The notes beneath the pieces are model-generated. The model was given only the letters and a program-made list of their open reading frames with translations. It was not told the origin of the DNA and searched no databases. From Siphonodentalium dalli (lineage: Eukaryota; Mollusca; Scaphopoda; Gadilida; Siphonodentaliidae), in the NCBI GenBank assembly GCA_032622095.1, contig CP136069.1:84530958-84594957 (forward strand): DNA of 64,000 bases. Reading direction: 5' to 3'. Each line of letters opens with the position of its first letter. Positions within the stretch are counted from its first letter, which is position 1. The position numbers were made by a program, and so were the translations under genes. Of the stretch, positions 12,283 through 25,544 are shown in pieces.

Positions 12283-12871
12283 TAGGTTCAAATAAGGTCA
12301 CCAGGTCAATTAGTTGCGAAACTCTATTCCTCCATAGTAATTCTTAGAATGACTTCTTTATCATTGGGGCGATTTAGCTGATATTTGGTATGGAGGGTCA
12401 TTGGGTGACTGGTGTTCAGATTTGTTCAAATGGGGTCACTGTGTCAAATAGGGGCTGAGCCAGAAACATAACTCTATATATATTTATTTTGTTTTTAAAT
12501 TGAATTCAATGATATAAATTTTTTCTTTTTTTTTTTCTTTTCATTTCAACCTTTGATTATATTTTTGTTAGACACAAAACACCCCATTCCACCCATCCCC
12601 TTCCCCACCCCCTCCACACCCATGTCCCCCTACAACCCCCCCCCCCCCCCACTTGGCGCCACCCCTGCACCCACTGTAGTCAAGAAAAAAATTAGTTAGA
12701 AAAACTAACACTATTGTAACATCCATAGAGTATGCTATTAGCTCCAGACAGAGAGAGTTAATAACACACAGTCATCAATTCAGATGTTATCTGGCAGACA
12801 GCTTTAAACAACTGCTCAGCACTCATGCCCCATGTGTGTCATTAAAATCAAATCAAAATAAAATGCTGAAT
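12283..12871. other. Low-complexity stretch, no gene
   Basis: T-rich then C-rich sequence (12520-12660), including a C homopolymer near 12639-12650. Confidence 0.4.
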
Positions 12872-13020
12872 TTAGTGTGTCTGACATTTGCAGAATGAGG
12901 TCCCCAGAGGGTGAATTTAGTGATGCTACCCTGCACATTAGGCTAGCATCACCAAATACACTCTCCAGGGACCTCATTCTGCTTAGGCCTCATCTTCAGG
13001 GAAATATATAGGGTCTTAAA
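12872..13020. repeat. Hairpin family L, copy L1
   Basis: TAGTGTGTCTGACATTTGCA leads into a roughly 90 bp hairpin with arms GCAGAATGAGGTCCCCAGAG and complement. The arms continue through GTGAATTTAGTGATGCTA. The tail GGCCTCATCTT is shared with the copies at 41-42 kb. Confidence 0.7.
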
Positions 13021-13196
13021 TTGATTTGTTTGATCTCGCCCCGACCGGGGTAGTGGTATGTTGTCTGAGAAGGTCATTTTCGGTCAGAAATTCCAGCAAC
13101 TGTGACTGAACAGCATAATTATTTATTGTTCTTGTTGTGTTTTTCCAACTATTAAATTTTTAATTTGTTATCAAATTAATCCCTGACTATTTATTA

Positions 13197-16100
13197 GCTC
13201 AACTTTACTTTGTAAAGTTTGAGCTATTGCCATGGCTTTGTCGTCCGTGTGTACGTGTGTGCGTGTGTTCGTGTGTGCGTGTGTACGTGTGTACGTAAGG
13301 CGTCAACAATGCAGGCTACAGGTCGTACCTTTCGTCGGATCATTATGAAATTTGTCATAGCTGTTGACATCAACATTTAGACCAGAATAATTAATTTTGG
13401 GGTCATTCGGAAAAAAAACATGGCCGCCAGTGGCCATATTGGATTTCAATATTCAATCCATTAGCACGGGCTACAGGCCGTACTGTTTGTCTGATCTTCA
13501 TGAAATTTGTCATGGATGTTAATATTGACATGTAGATGGGAACGAGTAATTTTGGGGTCATTCGGCCCAAAAACATGGCCACCAGCAGCCATCTTGGATT
13601 TTACTCTTTGTATGACTAAATTCTTTAGCACGGGCTACAGGTCGTACTTTTAGTCTGATCATCATAAATTTTGTCAAGAATGTTAAAAATGACATGTAGA
13701 TGGGAACGAGTCATTTTGGGGTCATTCGGCCAAAAAACATGGCCGCCAGCAGCCATCTTGTATTTTACTCTTTGTATGACTAAATCCTTTAGCACGGGCT
13801 ACAGGTCGTACCTTTAGTCTGATCATCATAAAATTTGTCATGGCTGTTGAAATTGGAATGTAGATGGGAACGAGTCATTTTGGGGTCATTCGGACAAAAA
13901 ACATGGCCGCCAGCAGCCATCTTGGATTTCAAAATTTAATCCATTAGCACGGGCCACAGGTCGTACTGTTCGTCTGATCACCATGAAATTTGTCATGGAT
14001 GATAATATTGACATGTAGATGGGAACGAGTAATTTTGGGGTCATTCGGCCAATAAACATGGCCGCCAGCAGCCATCTTCGATTTTACTCTTTGTATGACT
14101 AAATTCTTTAGCACGGGCTACAGGTCGTACCTTTAGTCTGATCATCATAAAATTTGTCATGGCTGTTGAAATTGGAATGTAGATGGGAACGAGTCATTTT
14201 GGGGTCATTCGGACAAAAAACATGGCCGCCAGCAGCCATCTTGGATTTCAAAATTTAATCCATTAGCACGGGCCACAGGTCGTACTGTTCGTCTGATCAC
14301 CATGAAATTTGTCATGGATGATAATATTGACATGTAGATGGGAACGAGTAATTTTGGGGTCATTCGGCCAATAAACATGGCCGCCAGCAGCCATCTTCGA
14401 TTTTACTCTTTGTATGACTAAATTCTTTAGCACGTGCTGCAGGTCGTACCTTTAGTCTGATCATCATAAAATTTGTCACAGATATTAACAATGACATGTA
14501 GATGGGAACGAGTAATTTTGGGGTCATTCGGCTAAATAACATGGTCGCCAGCAGCCATCTTGGATTTTACTCTTTGTATGACTAAATCATTTAGCACGGG
14601 CTACAGGTCCTACTTTTAGTCTAATCATCATAAAATTTGTCAAGAATGTTAATAATGACATGTAGTATGATGTAGATGGGAACGAGTCATTTTGGGGTCA
14701 TTCGGCCAAAAAACATGGCCGCCAGCAGCCATCTTGGATTTTACTCTTTGTATGACTAAATCCTTTAGCACGGGCTACAGGTCGTACCTTTAGTCTGATC
14801 ATCATAAAATTTGTCATGGCTGTTGAAATTGGAATGTAGATGGGAACGAGTCATTTTGGGGTCATTCGGACAAAAAACATGGCCGCCAGTAGCCATCTTG
14901 GATTTCAAAATTTAATCCATTAGCACGGGCCACAGGTCGTACTGTTCGTCTGATCACCATGAAATTTGTCATGGATGATAATATTGACATGTAGATGGGA
15001 ACGAGTAATTTTGGGGTCATTCGGCCAATAAACATGGCCGCCAGCAGCCATCTTCGATTTTACTCTTTGTATGACTAAATTCTTTAGCACGTGCTGCAGG
15101 TCGTACCTTTAGTCTGATCATCATAAAATTTGTCACAGATATTAACAATGACATGTAGATGGGAACGAGTAATTTTGGGGTCATTCGGCTAAATAACATG
15201 GTCGCCAGCAGCCATCTTGGATTTTACTCTTTGTATGACTAAATCATTTAGCACGGGCTACAGGTCCTACTTTTAGTCTAATCATCATAAAATTTGTCAA
15301 GAATGTTAATAATGACATGTAGATGGGAACGAGTCATTTTGGGGTCATTCGGCCAAAAAACATGGCCGCCAGCAGCCATCTTGGATTTTACTCTTTGTAT
15401 GACTAAATCCTTTAGCACGGGCTACAGGTTGTACCTTTAGTCTGATCATCATAAAATTTGTCATGGTTGTTGAAATTGGAATGTAGATGGGAACGAGTCA
15501 TTTTGGGGTCATTCGGACAAAAAACATGGCCGCCAGCGGCCATATTGGGTTAAAAAAATTAATCCATTAGCACGGGCCACAGGTCGTACTGTTCTTCTGA
15601 TCATCATGAAATTTGTCATGGATGATAATATTGACATGTAGATGGGAACGAGTAATTTTGGGGTCATTCGGCCAAAAAACATGGCCGCCAGCAGCCATCT
15701 TGGATTTTACTCTTTGTATGACTAAATTCTTTAGCACGGGCTGCAGGTCGTACCTTTAGTCTGATCATCATAAAATGTGTCATGGATGTTAACAATGACA
15801 TGTAGATGGGAACGAGTAATTTTGGGGTCATTCGGCCAAAAAACCTGGACGCCAGCAGCCATCTTTGATTTTACTCTTTGTATGACTAAATCCTTTAGCA
15901 CGGGCTACAGGTTGTACCTTTAGTCTGATCATCATGAAATGTGTCATGAATGTTAATAATGACATGTAGATGGAAACGAGTCATTTTGAGGTCATTCGGC
16001 CGAAAAACATGGCCGCCAGCAGCCATCTTGGATTTTACTCTTTGTATGACTAAATCCTTTAGCATGGGCTACAGGTCGTACCTTTAGTCTGATCATCATA

Positions 16101-16469
16101 AAATTTATCATGGTTGTTGAAATTGGAATGTAGATGGGAACAAGTTATTTTGGGGTCATTCGGCCAAAAAACATGGCCGCCAGCAGCCATCTTGGATTTT
16201 ACTCATTGTATGACTAAATCCTTTAGCATGGGCTACAGGTCGTACCTTTAGTCTGATCGTCATAAAATTTGTCATGGATGTTAACGATGACATGTAGATG
16301 GGAACGACTCATTTTGGGGTCATTCGGCCGAAAACAAGGCCGCCAGCAGCCATCTTGGATTTTACTTTTCTCTTCATGTCTATAAACATGTATTAGATAT
16401 TCAACTTTCCACATTCCTAATGGCTCCATTGACTGTATACATTAAATTATTCCCTTTCCAAGTTGAGCT
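13197..16469. mobile_element. TIR element K1 filled with a 164 bp tandem repeat
   Basis: Short inverted termini (AGCTCAACTT at 13197, AAGTTGAGCT ending at 16469) with TA at both edges enclose a GTGTGTACGTGTGTGCG microsatellite (about 13240-13300) and about 18 tandem units. The shared word GGGAACGAG recurs at spacings of 164 bp, with regular 155 bp variants and one 174 bp variant. A reading frame peptide at 14360-14542 is repeated exactly at 15017-15199, showing a 657 bp higher-order unit. Tandem-repeat-filled MITEs of this type are known in bivalves (pearl-like families). No transposase is present; reading frames inside are repeat by-products. Confidence 0.8.
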
Positions 16470-16859
16470 ACAGTGTCATTGACACTTTCATTAATATTGA
16501 TACCCTTGGCCTGCACCATGGAGGGGGGACCCTTAGTATGCCATTCCACCTTGCAAAAAAAAAATCCCTACCTACATACCCACCTGAAAATTTTTGGGTA
16601 GGGATGTGGACAAACAAACAATTTATTAATTTTGGCCTAAGAGCGGCTCAATAAGTTCACGGAAATGTGAAGATCCCTACACATCGCGATAATCATAGGG
16701 GATATTTTCAATGAATCACGTGTATCGCACACGATTCATCATAACCTCATTAATTATCATACTAGCAGATAGTTACCCGCATATTTGGATCACCGGTGTC
16801 CTAAACTCGCGTTATTATTGCCATACAGTGAAATATCTTGGTTTTTAAAATATAAATAT

Positions 16860-17045
16860 TTTAGCCGGTAACGTATGTTACAGTAACATACGTTACATTC
16901 ACATATGTAGCAGAGGCTAACACCAGTTACATACTGTTTTAGAACAAAATTATGATATTTTTCCGATCAGATAGAAGGCAGCCATCTATAACTAATCTCA
17001 CTTGACCTCAGTGAGATATTCAAAACATATGGTAACGTATGTTAC
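16860..17045. repeat. GTAACGTATGTTAC near-palindromes
   Basis: A 14 bp near-palindrome occurs at 16867, inverted at 16882 (together forming a 28 bp dyad) and again at 17031. More copies are at 18682 and 18876. Flanking sequence 16470-17240 has no supported gene. Confidence 0.6.
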
Positions 17046-17239
17046 AGGTTTAAAACAAACCATCAGATTCGGCGACATTCAGACGTTCCAGTGCATCCAA
17101 GCTTATGCATTTCGAGAAGCTCATATATCGTTCGTATAAAGTCGATGGACAGCTAACACTTAGTGCGTTTTATGCATGTTATAAACCAAATAGTGTTCGT
17201 GTGGAATCATTTTTATGTTTACCCATACCATGTATGGTA

Positions 17240-18060
17240 AACATAGTGTCGTTGTCCGGATTGACCACTCGTCGTGCGTCCGTCCGTCTGTCTGTCCGTC
17301 CGTCTGTCTGTCCGTCCGTAGACACTTTACGTGTAATGCGATAACTCAAACATTTTTTATCTGATCGGAACCAAATTTGGTATGTGAGTTTCTCGGCCCA
17401 AAATACAGATCGAGTTCGAATATGGGTTTGATCCGACTTTTTATTACGGAGTTATGGCCCTTTTTCGACTTAGAATTCACGCATTCTGCCATAACTCAAA
17501 CATTTTTTATCTGATCGGAACCAAATTTGGTATGTGAGTTTCTCGGCCCAAAATACAGATCGAGTTCGAATATGGGTTTGATCCGACTTTTTATTACGGA
17601 GTTATGGCCCTTTTTCGACTTAGAATTAATTAATTCTGCCATAACTCAAAACATTTTTTATCTGATCGGAACCAAATTTGGTATGTGAGTTTCTCGACCC
17701 AAAATACAGATCGAGTTCGAATATGGGTTTGATCCGACTTTTTATTACGGAGTTATGGCCCCTTTTCGACTTAGAATTCATGAATTCTGCCATAACTCAA
17801 ACATTTTTTATCTGATTGGAACCAAATTTGGTGTATGAGTTTCTCAGACCAACATACAGATTGATTTCGAATATGGGTTTGATTGGATTTTTTTAATGGT
17901 GTTATGGTCCTTTGACATATGATTCACACATACATGTACTTCGATAAATCAACCATTTTTCATCTGATAGGAACCAAATTTGGTATGTGAGTTTCTCAAC
18001 TCAAAATACAGAACGAGTTTGAATATGGGTTAGATCCAATTTGTTATATCCAGATTATAA
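17240..18060. repeat. 150 bp tandem repeat array, copy K3
   Basis: A CCGTCCGTCTGTCTGTCCGT microsatellite (17275-17320) leads into units beginning ATAACTCAAACATTTTTTAT at 17341, 17491, 17641 and 17792, with a decayed fifth near 17943. The first three are nearly identical and later ones diverge progressively, consistent with amplification at the left edge. Confidence 0.85.
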
Positions 18061-19087
18061 CCCAAGTAACTTACAATTAATGAATACCTGCTTCTCTGTG
18101 AGCAAGATAAAAGACAATATAGTTTATTGCTTTGAGAGTTATTTATAGCCCTCATATGTTAGGTCTGTATAAGAGACACAGTGAATTATTGGATAAATTG
18201 ATTTAGCTATCTTTTTAACCACAACTTAGCCAGGTGAATTTATTTAACTAGACCAATGGAGCTCTCTAAGTCCTTGGATGATGGGACTACATTGGATCAA
18301 ACAGGGCAGAGATAGGTGATTTAACCCCTTTTACCCATTCCATGTCTTTTAACCTTTTCCATTAAATAAATAATTATATTATTTTGATATCTCACATGGC
18401 AATTTGCAACAACATGAATAGAACTGCTCACACTATGATAGTGGTGACAGGCTCTAGAGTTTAGATATTACTAGTATATTAACCCTTCTATATTGACTCA
18501 TACATTCCAATAATTTGTGTTATTACTGGTTATTATGTACATTTGTCATATACTACTTTAGATCATAACAGTATACTCTATAATTCAACATTAAAAGATT
18601 ATGATTCTGATCTTAACAATTTACTATCGCCAAGGGATGGGTTAAACATCTGCCGATCGTGATCGGCCTCTCGTTATATTCGGTAACGTATGTTACACGG
18701 ATCTGGCGACAGCTGCTTCTGGTGCTATATTTTTCTTGGTCATGATCGAAAATGGTCTTAATGACGTACAACGAAGACAACAAACACTCTCCCAGCTCCA
18801 ACGGGAATACTGGCCTCGGTCGTCCGACATTATACCTTTTGTGAGTGATTCTTCGTAGAATATTGGCTGGGCGACAGTAACGTATGTTACATTTGCACAT
18901 ACATAGGAGCAGCTCCTGGCACAAATATTGTCAAATAATCTACAACCTGTTTACGTGTGTAGTGTTCCAGTTGCGCGGGGATACGGTCTTCCCACACACA
19001 GCATTTTTGTATCTCTGTCGTCAGTATTCTAACGGAAAACCACCGGCGACACGCATGCACGGTTTGCTGAGAATGGACCTCAAGTAG
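18061..19087. other. No gene recognised
   Basis: Contains two further GTAACGTATGTTAC sites (18682, 18876). Reading frames of 61-103 codons overlap on both strands without motifs. Confidence 0.4.
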
Positions 19088-19089
19088 TA

Positions 19090-22000
19090 GTGTGGTCGTG
19101 GTACGCAAAAAAAGGGGTCAACCCAGAAGAAATTGGTATAGAAGCGATCTCGGTGTCATTCAACCCGGGAGAATCTCTGCTACAACATATCCAAAATTTT
19201 CTAAAATCCGCTTTGGGTAAAATCCAGGATCCAAGATGGCGTCCAACATGGCCGCCATTAGTCAAAAGAGATTCTGACTGAGATTAATTCGACATAATGA
19301 GAACAAATGTTGCCATATTTATACAAATGTATACATTTTTGCGAAGATAAAGTATTATGCCACATATCTATGGAAAAAATGGAACCCCTCGCCCCAGATG
19401 GCTGCCAAAATGGTGGCCTAAACTCGAAAATTTGAAATTTTTGCCTAATATCTTAAAGATCAATTCCTGTTGTTTGATAATGGTTCAGACTGGCGACATT
19501 GATTAGTCATATTCATGTTAATTCATCATTGGAGCAATGAAAGATACCATAAATGGGGTCCCAGACTCATATACACTCTAAAAAATTTGATTTTACAGAA
19601 CGCGGTATAAAATTCCACAAATATCACCATTGGGATTCCAGTCGTATATCAACAAGAAATGGACAGAACTGTACAATGTAAGTTGGGCATACCATTATCT
19701 ATAATTGCTCCAATTCAATGAAACCCAAATTGGCGCTTTGTCTTAAAATGGCTGCCAAAATGGCGGTCAAAATATGGAAAATGGCAGATATTTAGAATGG
19801 TCGTCAGAGGGTTAGACCCAGAAGGAATTGGTAAAGAAACGGTTTTGTTGTCATTCGACGCGGGAGAATCTCGTGTATAACATATCCAAAATCCGCTAAA
19901 ATCCGCTTTTGGGAAAATACAGAATTCAAGATGGCGTCCAACATGGTCGCCAATAATAATGAAAATGGCAAATATGTAGTTATTCACGAAAACCCATTCG
20001 ACAAAACGCCAATTCGGCACAAATACACATCATTGATTGAAATCAATGTTTTTTGTGGGTATGAGTAGCCAATCACGATTCAAATTGCTAAGAAGTTTAC
20101 CAAAATGGCCACCGAAAATTGTCGAAATTTAAGTTCTGCTCAGAGGAAAGCCGAAACAACACTTCGGTTGTGAACTAACGATGACAGACCTATTAAACAT
20201 GTTGCCAATAATCTACTACCACAATCAGTTCAGCCCGAAATGTTCCAACTAAGCAGTATCTACTGCATGAACCAACACGATGTCCACTTATTACGAGGGA
20301 CTATCTGGAAATTAATTAAAAATAAATTAAATTGCTACGAATCTGGATTATTTGAAAACACAGTGTCAACATTTCTACTTAATAACGACTATTCGGAACA
20401 TCAATTATATGGGCATCGGTGGTCTAGTACGGAAGCATCAGGCTATAATAGGTTTTCCAGTGCTGGCGAAAGTGAAAAGGACAGGAGGGAAAAGCGAATA
20501 ATCTGGGGTTTACTTAATTGGTGGGCAAGTTGGTTATCGGAGCTGGAGAGTTTCAAAGTAACATTATTTTCTTCAATATCAAGAGGAAAAATGAAAATTC
20601 GCACGTACATTGTATACCCTTCACACTTTATGTGACAATTCCGTGTCATGCGATTGTGGGTACCGGTATATACATGTGGATAGAAACATTCTAGTACATA
20701 TATAGACGCACCTATATCTTCTACACATTTAGTGAATTTCATCAAAGATATGTAGACACAATGTGCGTCACGGCTGGATCTGACCCGTAGGCGTAAAGAT
20801 ATCAACCATTTAGCTTGATTCACTGGCATTTCAAGGTTGTCATTGGATAGAAATGCCACATGATTCATGAAGATGGTGATTAACAACATGTTTGTCTAAG
20901 AAATGTGAACAATGAACATGTTATTTTCCGGATGTTAGACAATCAAACTGCCACATAAGGCGTTCATCCATGCTCATCAGAGCACGAACTATGTGCAAAT
21001 TAATGACACCAAACTATTTCATGCGGACGACGTACTCTAGACCTACATCCAACGTCATTTCCTATTAACTTTTATTGTTTGTACGGACGGTTTCGAGGTT
21101 TGAAAATCCCGCTTGTCCAAGAAAACCTCCACATACTTACGGAGTCAATGTGTAAACAATGTATGGGAATAGTTTCTTCATACATATATGTATTTGGCAC
21201 ACGTATTTTCTAGAACATAAGAGATCACCATTTACCGGAGAGTTGATATCTGGGAAGAGATCAGAGTAAAACTACTTTTCTTACATGTCGAAATGGGGAA
21301 TCCATGGGCTACATTTAGTTCCAGCTTGAAACTTGAAAATGATGGCCGAGCCCGAATAGTTAATATTTCGTCGCATCAGTGCTATAATGTAACCCACATT
21401 TTCAACTTTCCGAGAAAATGAAGGTTGAAGTTTTTAGACAACATTTCTCCTAATGCTATAATGAAGTTGTGCTAATAAATGCAGATTAAGCTAAATATGG
21501 TGGCAATCGCATGTGTCTATGTTCTTAAAAGTGCCTATTCTACACTATGAAAATTCACCCATGTGCATCATCATACAGAAATGTGTGGAACAATCACAAA
21601 ATTTAAATCACCAAATGATCACGCGACTAACATTGAGATACTGCCATATAGCACACATTTTAGAATTCACAAACACGAAACAGAAGTCACGTGGACAACC
21701 TGAAGCGTCCGATTGGCTGCTGTTGGACATACGACCTCATAGTACGAATAATTGTAAAGATCGCTGGATATACGACATTTGCTTCACTGGTTTGTGCGAA
21801 TATTTGTCATCCAATGCAAGGACAGTTTCGCCCATCGGATTGGATTTTTTCTCACGATTCGAATGGTATCAAATACTCATTTCCCGCCATAATGGATATA
21901 CGACATTATAGCACTGAAGAGTCGAGATTTTGTCAACCCGCGGGAAGCCACCAAAAGATTGAAAATAAATAGTTTTGATGTATATGAGCCACATACATGT

Positions 22001-23272
22001 ATATGAGCCAACTATCAACTGCATCCACCACTCACAACTTCCATTATGTGATAAGCTGGGCAGAGTCTACCATTTTCGTTTTGGAAGCCATATTAGATAA
22101 AATGTATTGTTTCTTTTGGTCTATTTGAGATGGAATGTTCACAAATAAAAGAAACGATCAATTATTTTGTAGACAAGATCGGCTCATCCCTAAATATCAA
22201 ATGTGACCAGAACCCCAAAGTCGATTTTGGTTAAATTTCATACCGCATTCGTTATAACTTATTGAAGGACCGGAGTAAACTATGATCTAATCTATTAGAA
22301 ATGTCATTGCTGTAATGATCTGTTGACACGATCATTGAAAGAATATACCCATTGTTTCCCAGTTCAGAGAGCAACAAGTGATAAACAGAAGTGATAGAAA
22401 ATAGTATTTTTCACATCGGGTGGCCATTTTGGCAGCCATTTTTGGTACTGATTTTTAAGTTTTTACATAGAGCTAGCATAATGGCATCATAAAGAGGTAT
22501 TCATTCGTATTTATTTAGTCAATTTTATTCATCAACCACTACTTATAATGGATTGAATGACACTGTGATCAATATCCGCCATTTTCCATATTTTGACCGC
22601 CATTTTGGCAGCCATTTTGAGACAAAGCGCCAATTTGGGTTTCATTGAATTGGAGTATTTATAGATATTGGTATGCCCAACTTACATTGTACAGTTCTGT
22701 CCATTTCTTGTTGATATATGACTGTAATCACAATGGAGAGTTTTGTGGAATGTTATACCGCGTTCTGTAAAATCGAATTTTTTAGGGTGTAGATGAGTCT
22801 GGGACCCCATTTATGGTATCTGTCATTGCTCCACTGATGAATTAACATGAATATGACTAATCAATGTCGCCAGTCTGAACCATTATCAAACAACAGGAAT
22901 TGATCTTTAAGATATTAGGCAAAAACTTCAAATGTTCGAGTTTAGGCCGCCATTTTGGCAGCCATCTGGGACGATGGGTTCCATTTTTGCCATAAACAGG
23001 TGGCTCAACATTTTACCTTTGCAAAAATGTATACAAATGTATACATATGACAACATATGACAACATTTGTTCTCACTGTTATCGAATTAATCTCAGTCAG
23101 AGTATCTTTTGACTAACGGCAGCCTTGTTGGACGCCATCTTGGATCCTGAATTTTGCCCAAAGCGGATTTTAGCGGATTTTGGATGTTATTCACGAGATT
23201 CTCCCGCGTCGAATGACACCAAAACCGCTTCTATACCAATTTCTTCCGGGTCGAACCCTCTGACGACCACAC
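19090..23272. mobile_element. Fold-back element H with arms of about 700 bp
   Basis: The left arm (19090-19797) and right arm (about 22590-23272) are inverted copies through nearly their whole length. Shared words include GTGTGGTCGT, ATCCAAGATGGCGTCCAACA, TTGTTTGATAATGGTTCAGA and AAATTGGCGCTTTGTCT. TA flanks both ends (19088-19089 and 23273-23274). The terminal motif occurs a second time in direct orientation at 19798-19975, so the left side is partly duplicated. About 2.6 kb of interior separates the arms. No transposase domain is recognisable. Confidence 0.8.
19976..22590. other. Interior of fold-back element H, no recognised gene
   Basis: Open frames of 131 codons (20240-20635, plus), 148 codons (20443-20889, minus) and 132 codons (21513-21911, plus) overlap others. 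They show no catalytic motif, signal peptide or family resemblance that I can name. Confidence 0.45.
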
Positions 23273-23579
23273 TATAGACACTATTTCTTATGACTTTTGT
23301 CGAAATGATGTCATGTGACGTACACAAACCCACACTTGCGTTGCTATTGCATTGACAAAATTTCCATGCGCTCTACCAAAGCGTTGTTGAAAATGGGCGC
23401 TATAAATTGTCAGATCAGGTTGAGTCTTTTAATATGCCACTTCAGTGTGAATATAAACTGTAATGGATTGTGTCTTTGTTATGAAAGTTGTGCATTGAGT
23501 GGTGAATCGAAGGAGTACATATACGGAAGACGGCAAATTGATATGTATAAAATAATGTTTTATACAATATAAAAATTGG

Positions 23580-24560
23580 AGCGAAGTGCGAAAATAGGCC
23601 GCAGTGCAAGGGCATGTGGCCCAAAACGCTGTTGAATAAATGATGCATGTGCGTGAAGCACACAGAGGGGCTGCAGGCCACTCCGTCTGTTGAATAAAGG
23701 CCCTGTTTCAGTTACTGTAATATATATAATAGTAATATAAGTTGATTATGTTGCATTCCATATGTGCATGCATATATGTGGGTGGTTGTAGAAAATACAG
23801 TTTTTCAGTGCTCCCGAGCTATAGGCTCATAGCGTACTGTAAATGGGCCGCAGACCCCTCCACCGCTTAATAAACGCTCCCAAATGGAGTCTGTTTCAGT
23901 TAGTAAATACAGTAATAAAGTAATATGTTGATTTTGTTGCGTTCCAAATGTGCATGCATATATGTGGGGTATGTGGGGGTACAGTTTTGGTTAAATAAAG
24001 TGTTCCCACACGCCTCCGGTGAAAGAGAAGCCTGACCAATCCATTGCTGATATAGAAATGATAATGTGCTCATGACCGCGGAGACCAGAAAGTAATGAAG
24101 AACATTTATATACCCGTCATTTTGATGGGCAATTATCTGTGTATCTTTGTGTGTATAACTCGTTACACACTTTTGGCGTGCTTATATGTTTTCAGTTAAC
24201 TAGTATATATAGTAATAAAGTAAAATATCTTGATTGTTGCATTCCATGTGTACGCGCATGTGGGTTGGGAGAGGTGGGAGGTAGAAAATGCAGTTGTATT
24301 TAAATAATAATAATTTGTTCCTACAAATGGGCTGCAGTGCAGGGGCCTGTGATCCTTAGGTTGCATGCTGAATACAGACTCCCAAAGGGGTCCGTTTAAG
24401 ATCAAAATGTGCCGCAAGCTCCCTTCGTCGCTGAATAAAGGCTCCCAAATTGAGTATGTTTCAGTTAGTATATAGTAATATTTAAAATAATATGCTGATT
24501 TTGTTTCTTTCAATATGTTCATACGCATATACGGGCTGGGTGCGTAAAAATACAGTTTTA
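23580..24560. repeat. Degenerate repeats of several hundred bp
   Basis: Diverged units share GGCCGCAGTGCAAGGGC-like, TTGAATAAAGG-like and TGTTGCATTCCATATGTG words at about 23600, 23830 and 24330. A related fragment with GCAAAGCACACTCAGG and GGGGCTGCAGGCC lies at 39965-40085. Unit boundaries are not clean. Confidence 0.5.
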
Positions 24561-25544
24561 GTGAAATAAAGTGCTCCCTTGCCCATCCAGTGACAAAAAA
24601 GAGAAGCATGACCATTCCATTTCTAATATAGAAATGAGAATTTGTTCATGACCGCGGACACTAGAAAGTAACAAGACCATTTATATACCCATCATTTTGT
24701 GCCGGGCAATTTTTTTAAATGGGATCACCTGGTCAAATAGGGGCCAAGCGAAGGACAGTTTCCCTCTTAATGTGCTTCCTTCACAAGGACCATCAGGTCT
24801 ATTTTACTGATATTTAGTATGAAGGGTTCTTTGGTGTCTGGGATTCAAATTTATTCAGATGGGGTCACCAGGTTAAATAGGGTGGGACCAGGGACATAAC
24901 TATATGTCTCTATAGTAATTCTTAAAATGTCTTCTCAAGAGAGGTTGGACTATTCAGCTTACATATAGTATGGAGGATCCTTTAGTGATTGAGATTCAGA
25001 TTTGTTAACATGAGGTCAACCTGTTAAGGAATGACGGGGCTATGGGGAGTTAACACTTTTGTGTCTAATAAAATCATTGAAATACCAAATTCATTAAAAC
25101 ATCTACCTTGGAACTACCTGACTGATTAATCTGACATACATGTATGATGTTTTGCGTCCATGGATAATTGGGCTTCAAACATGTCTAAATGGTTTTATAA
25201 AAAGGCGCTTTTGAGATTGGAAATTTCCAACAATTGTGAAAGTTTGAGATGTCGGTTGTGAAATTCCAACCTAAGACTTGGGAGTCTGGAGCCCGGTCGG
25301 GAGGGGACTTGTTGAGCTGGAGGAGGGGGGTGATCAGTATTGTACAATTGGTATTAATTTCAAGGTGGATATTCACCGATCTACATGTACATACATGAAG
25401 CCTCTCTAGCCACATATCCTGTTTAGATCTACTTCTTTTAAAGTGATTATGAAAAGTTCTGACTGTTGCAGTCTCCAGAGTCCCAGTCTTAACAGTTGTT
25501 GCAGTCTGGTGAGCGACCCCACAGTTATTGACTGTCTTTAAAAA
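24561..25544. other. No gene recognised
   Basis: Contains loosely repeated 'GGGTCACCAGGT..AATAGGG' phrases (about 24720-25030) resembling an old repeat. Minus-strand frame 25185-25607 has no motif and runs into the CCGTCC microsatellite. Confidence 0.4.

Noticed and set aside
14360-14542. 60-codon minus-strand frame duplicated exactly at 15017-15199
   Set aside because: Lies entirely inside the 164 bp tandem array. The identity reflects the 657 bp higher-order unit.
20240-20889. Open frames of 131 and 148 codons on opposite strands in the fold-back element
   Set aside because: They overlap each other, have no recognisable motif, and sit in non-coding-looking sequence. No transposase signature.
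24196-24615. 139-codon minus-strand frame
   Set aside because: Falls in the degenerate repeat block and shows no conserved domain.
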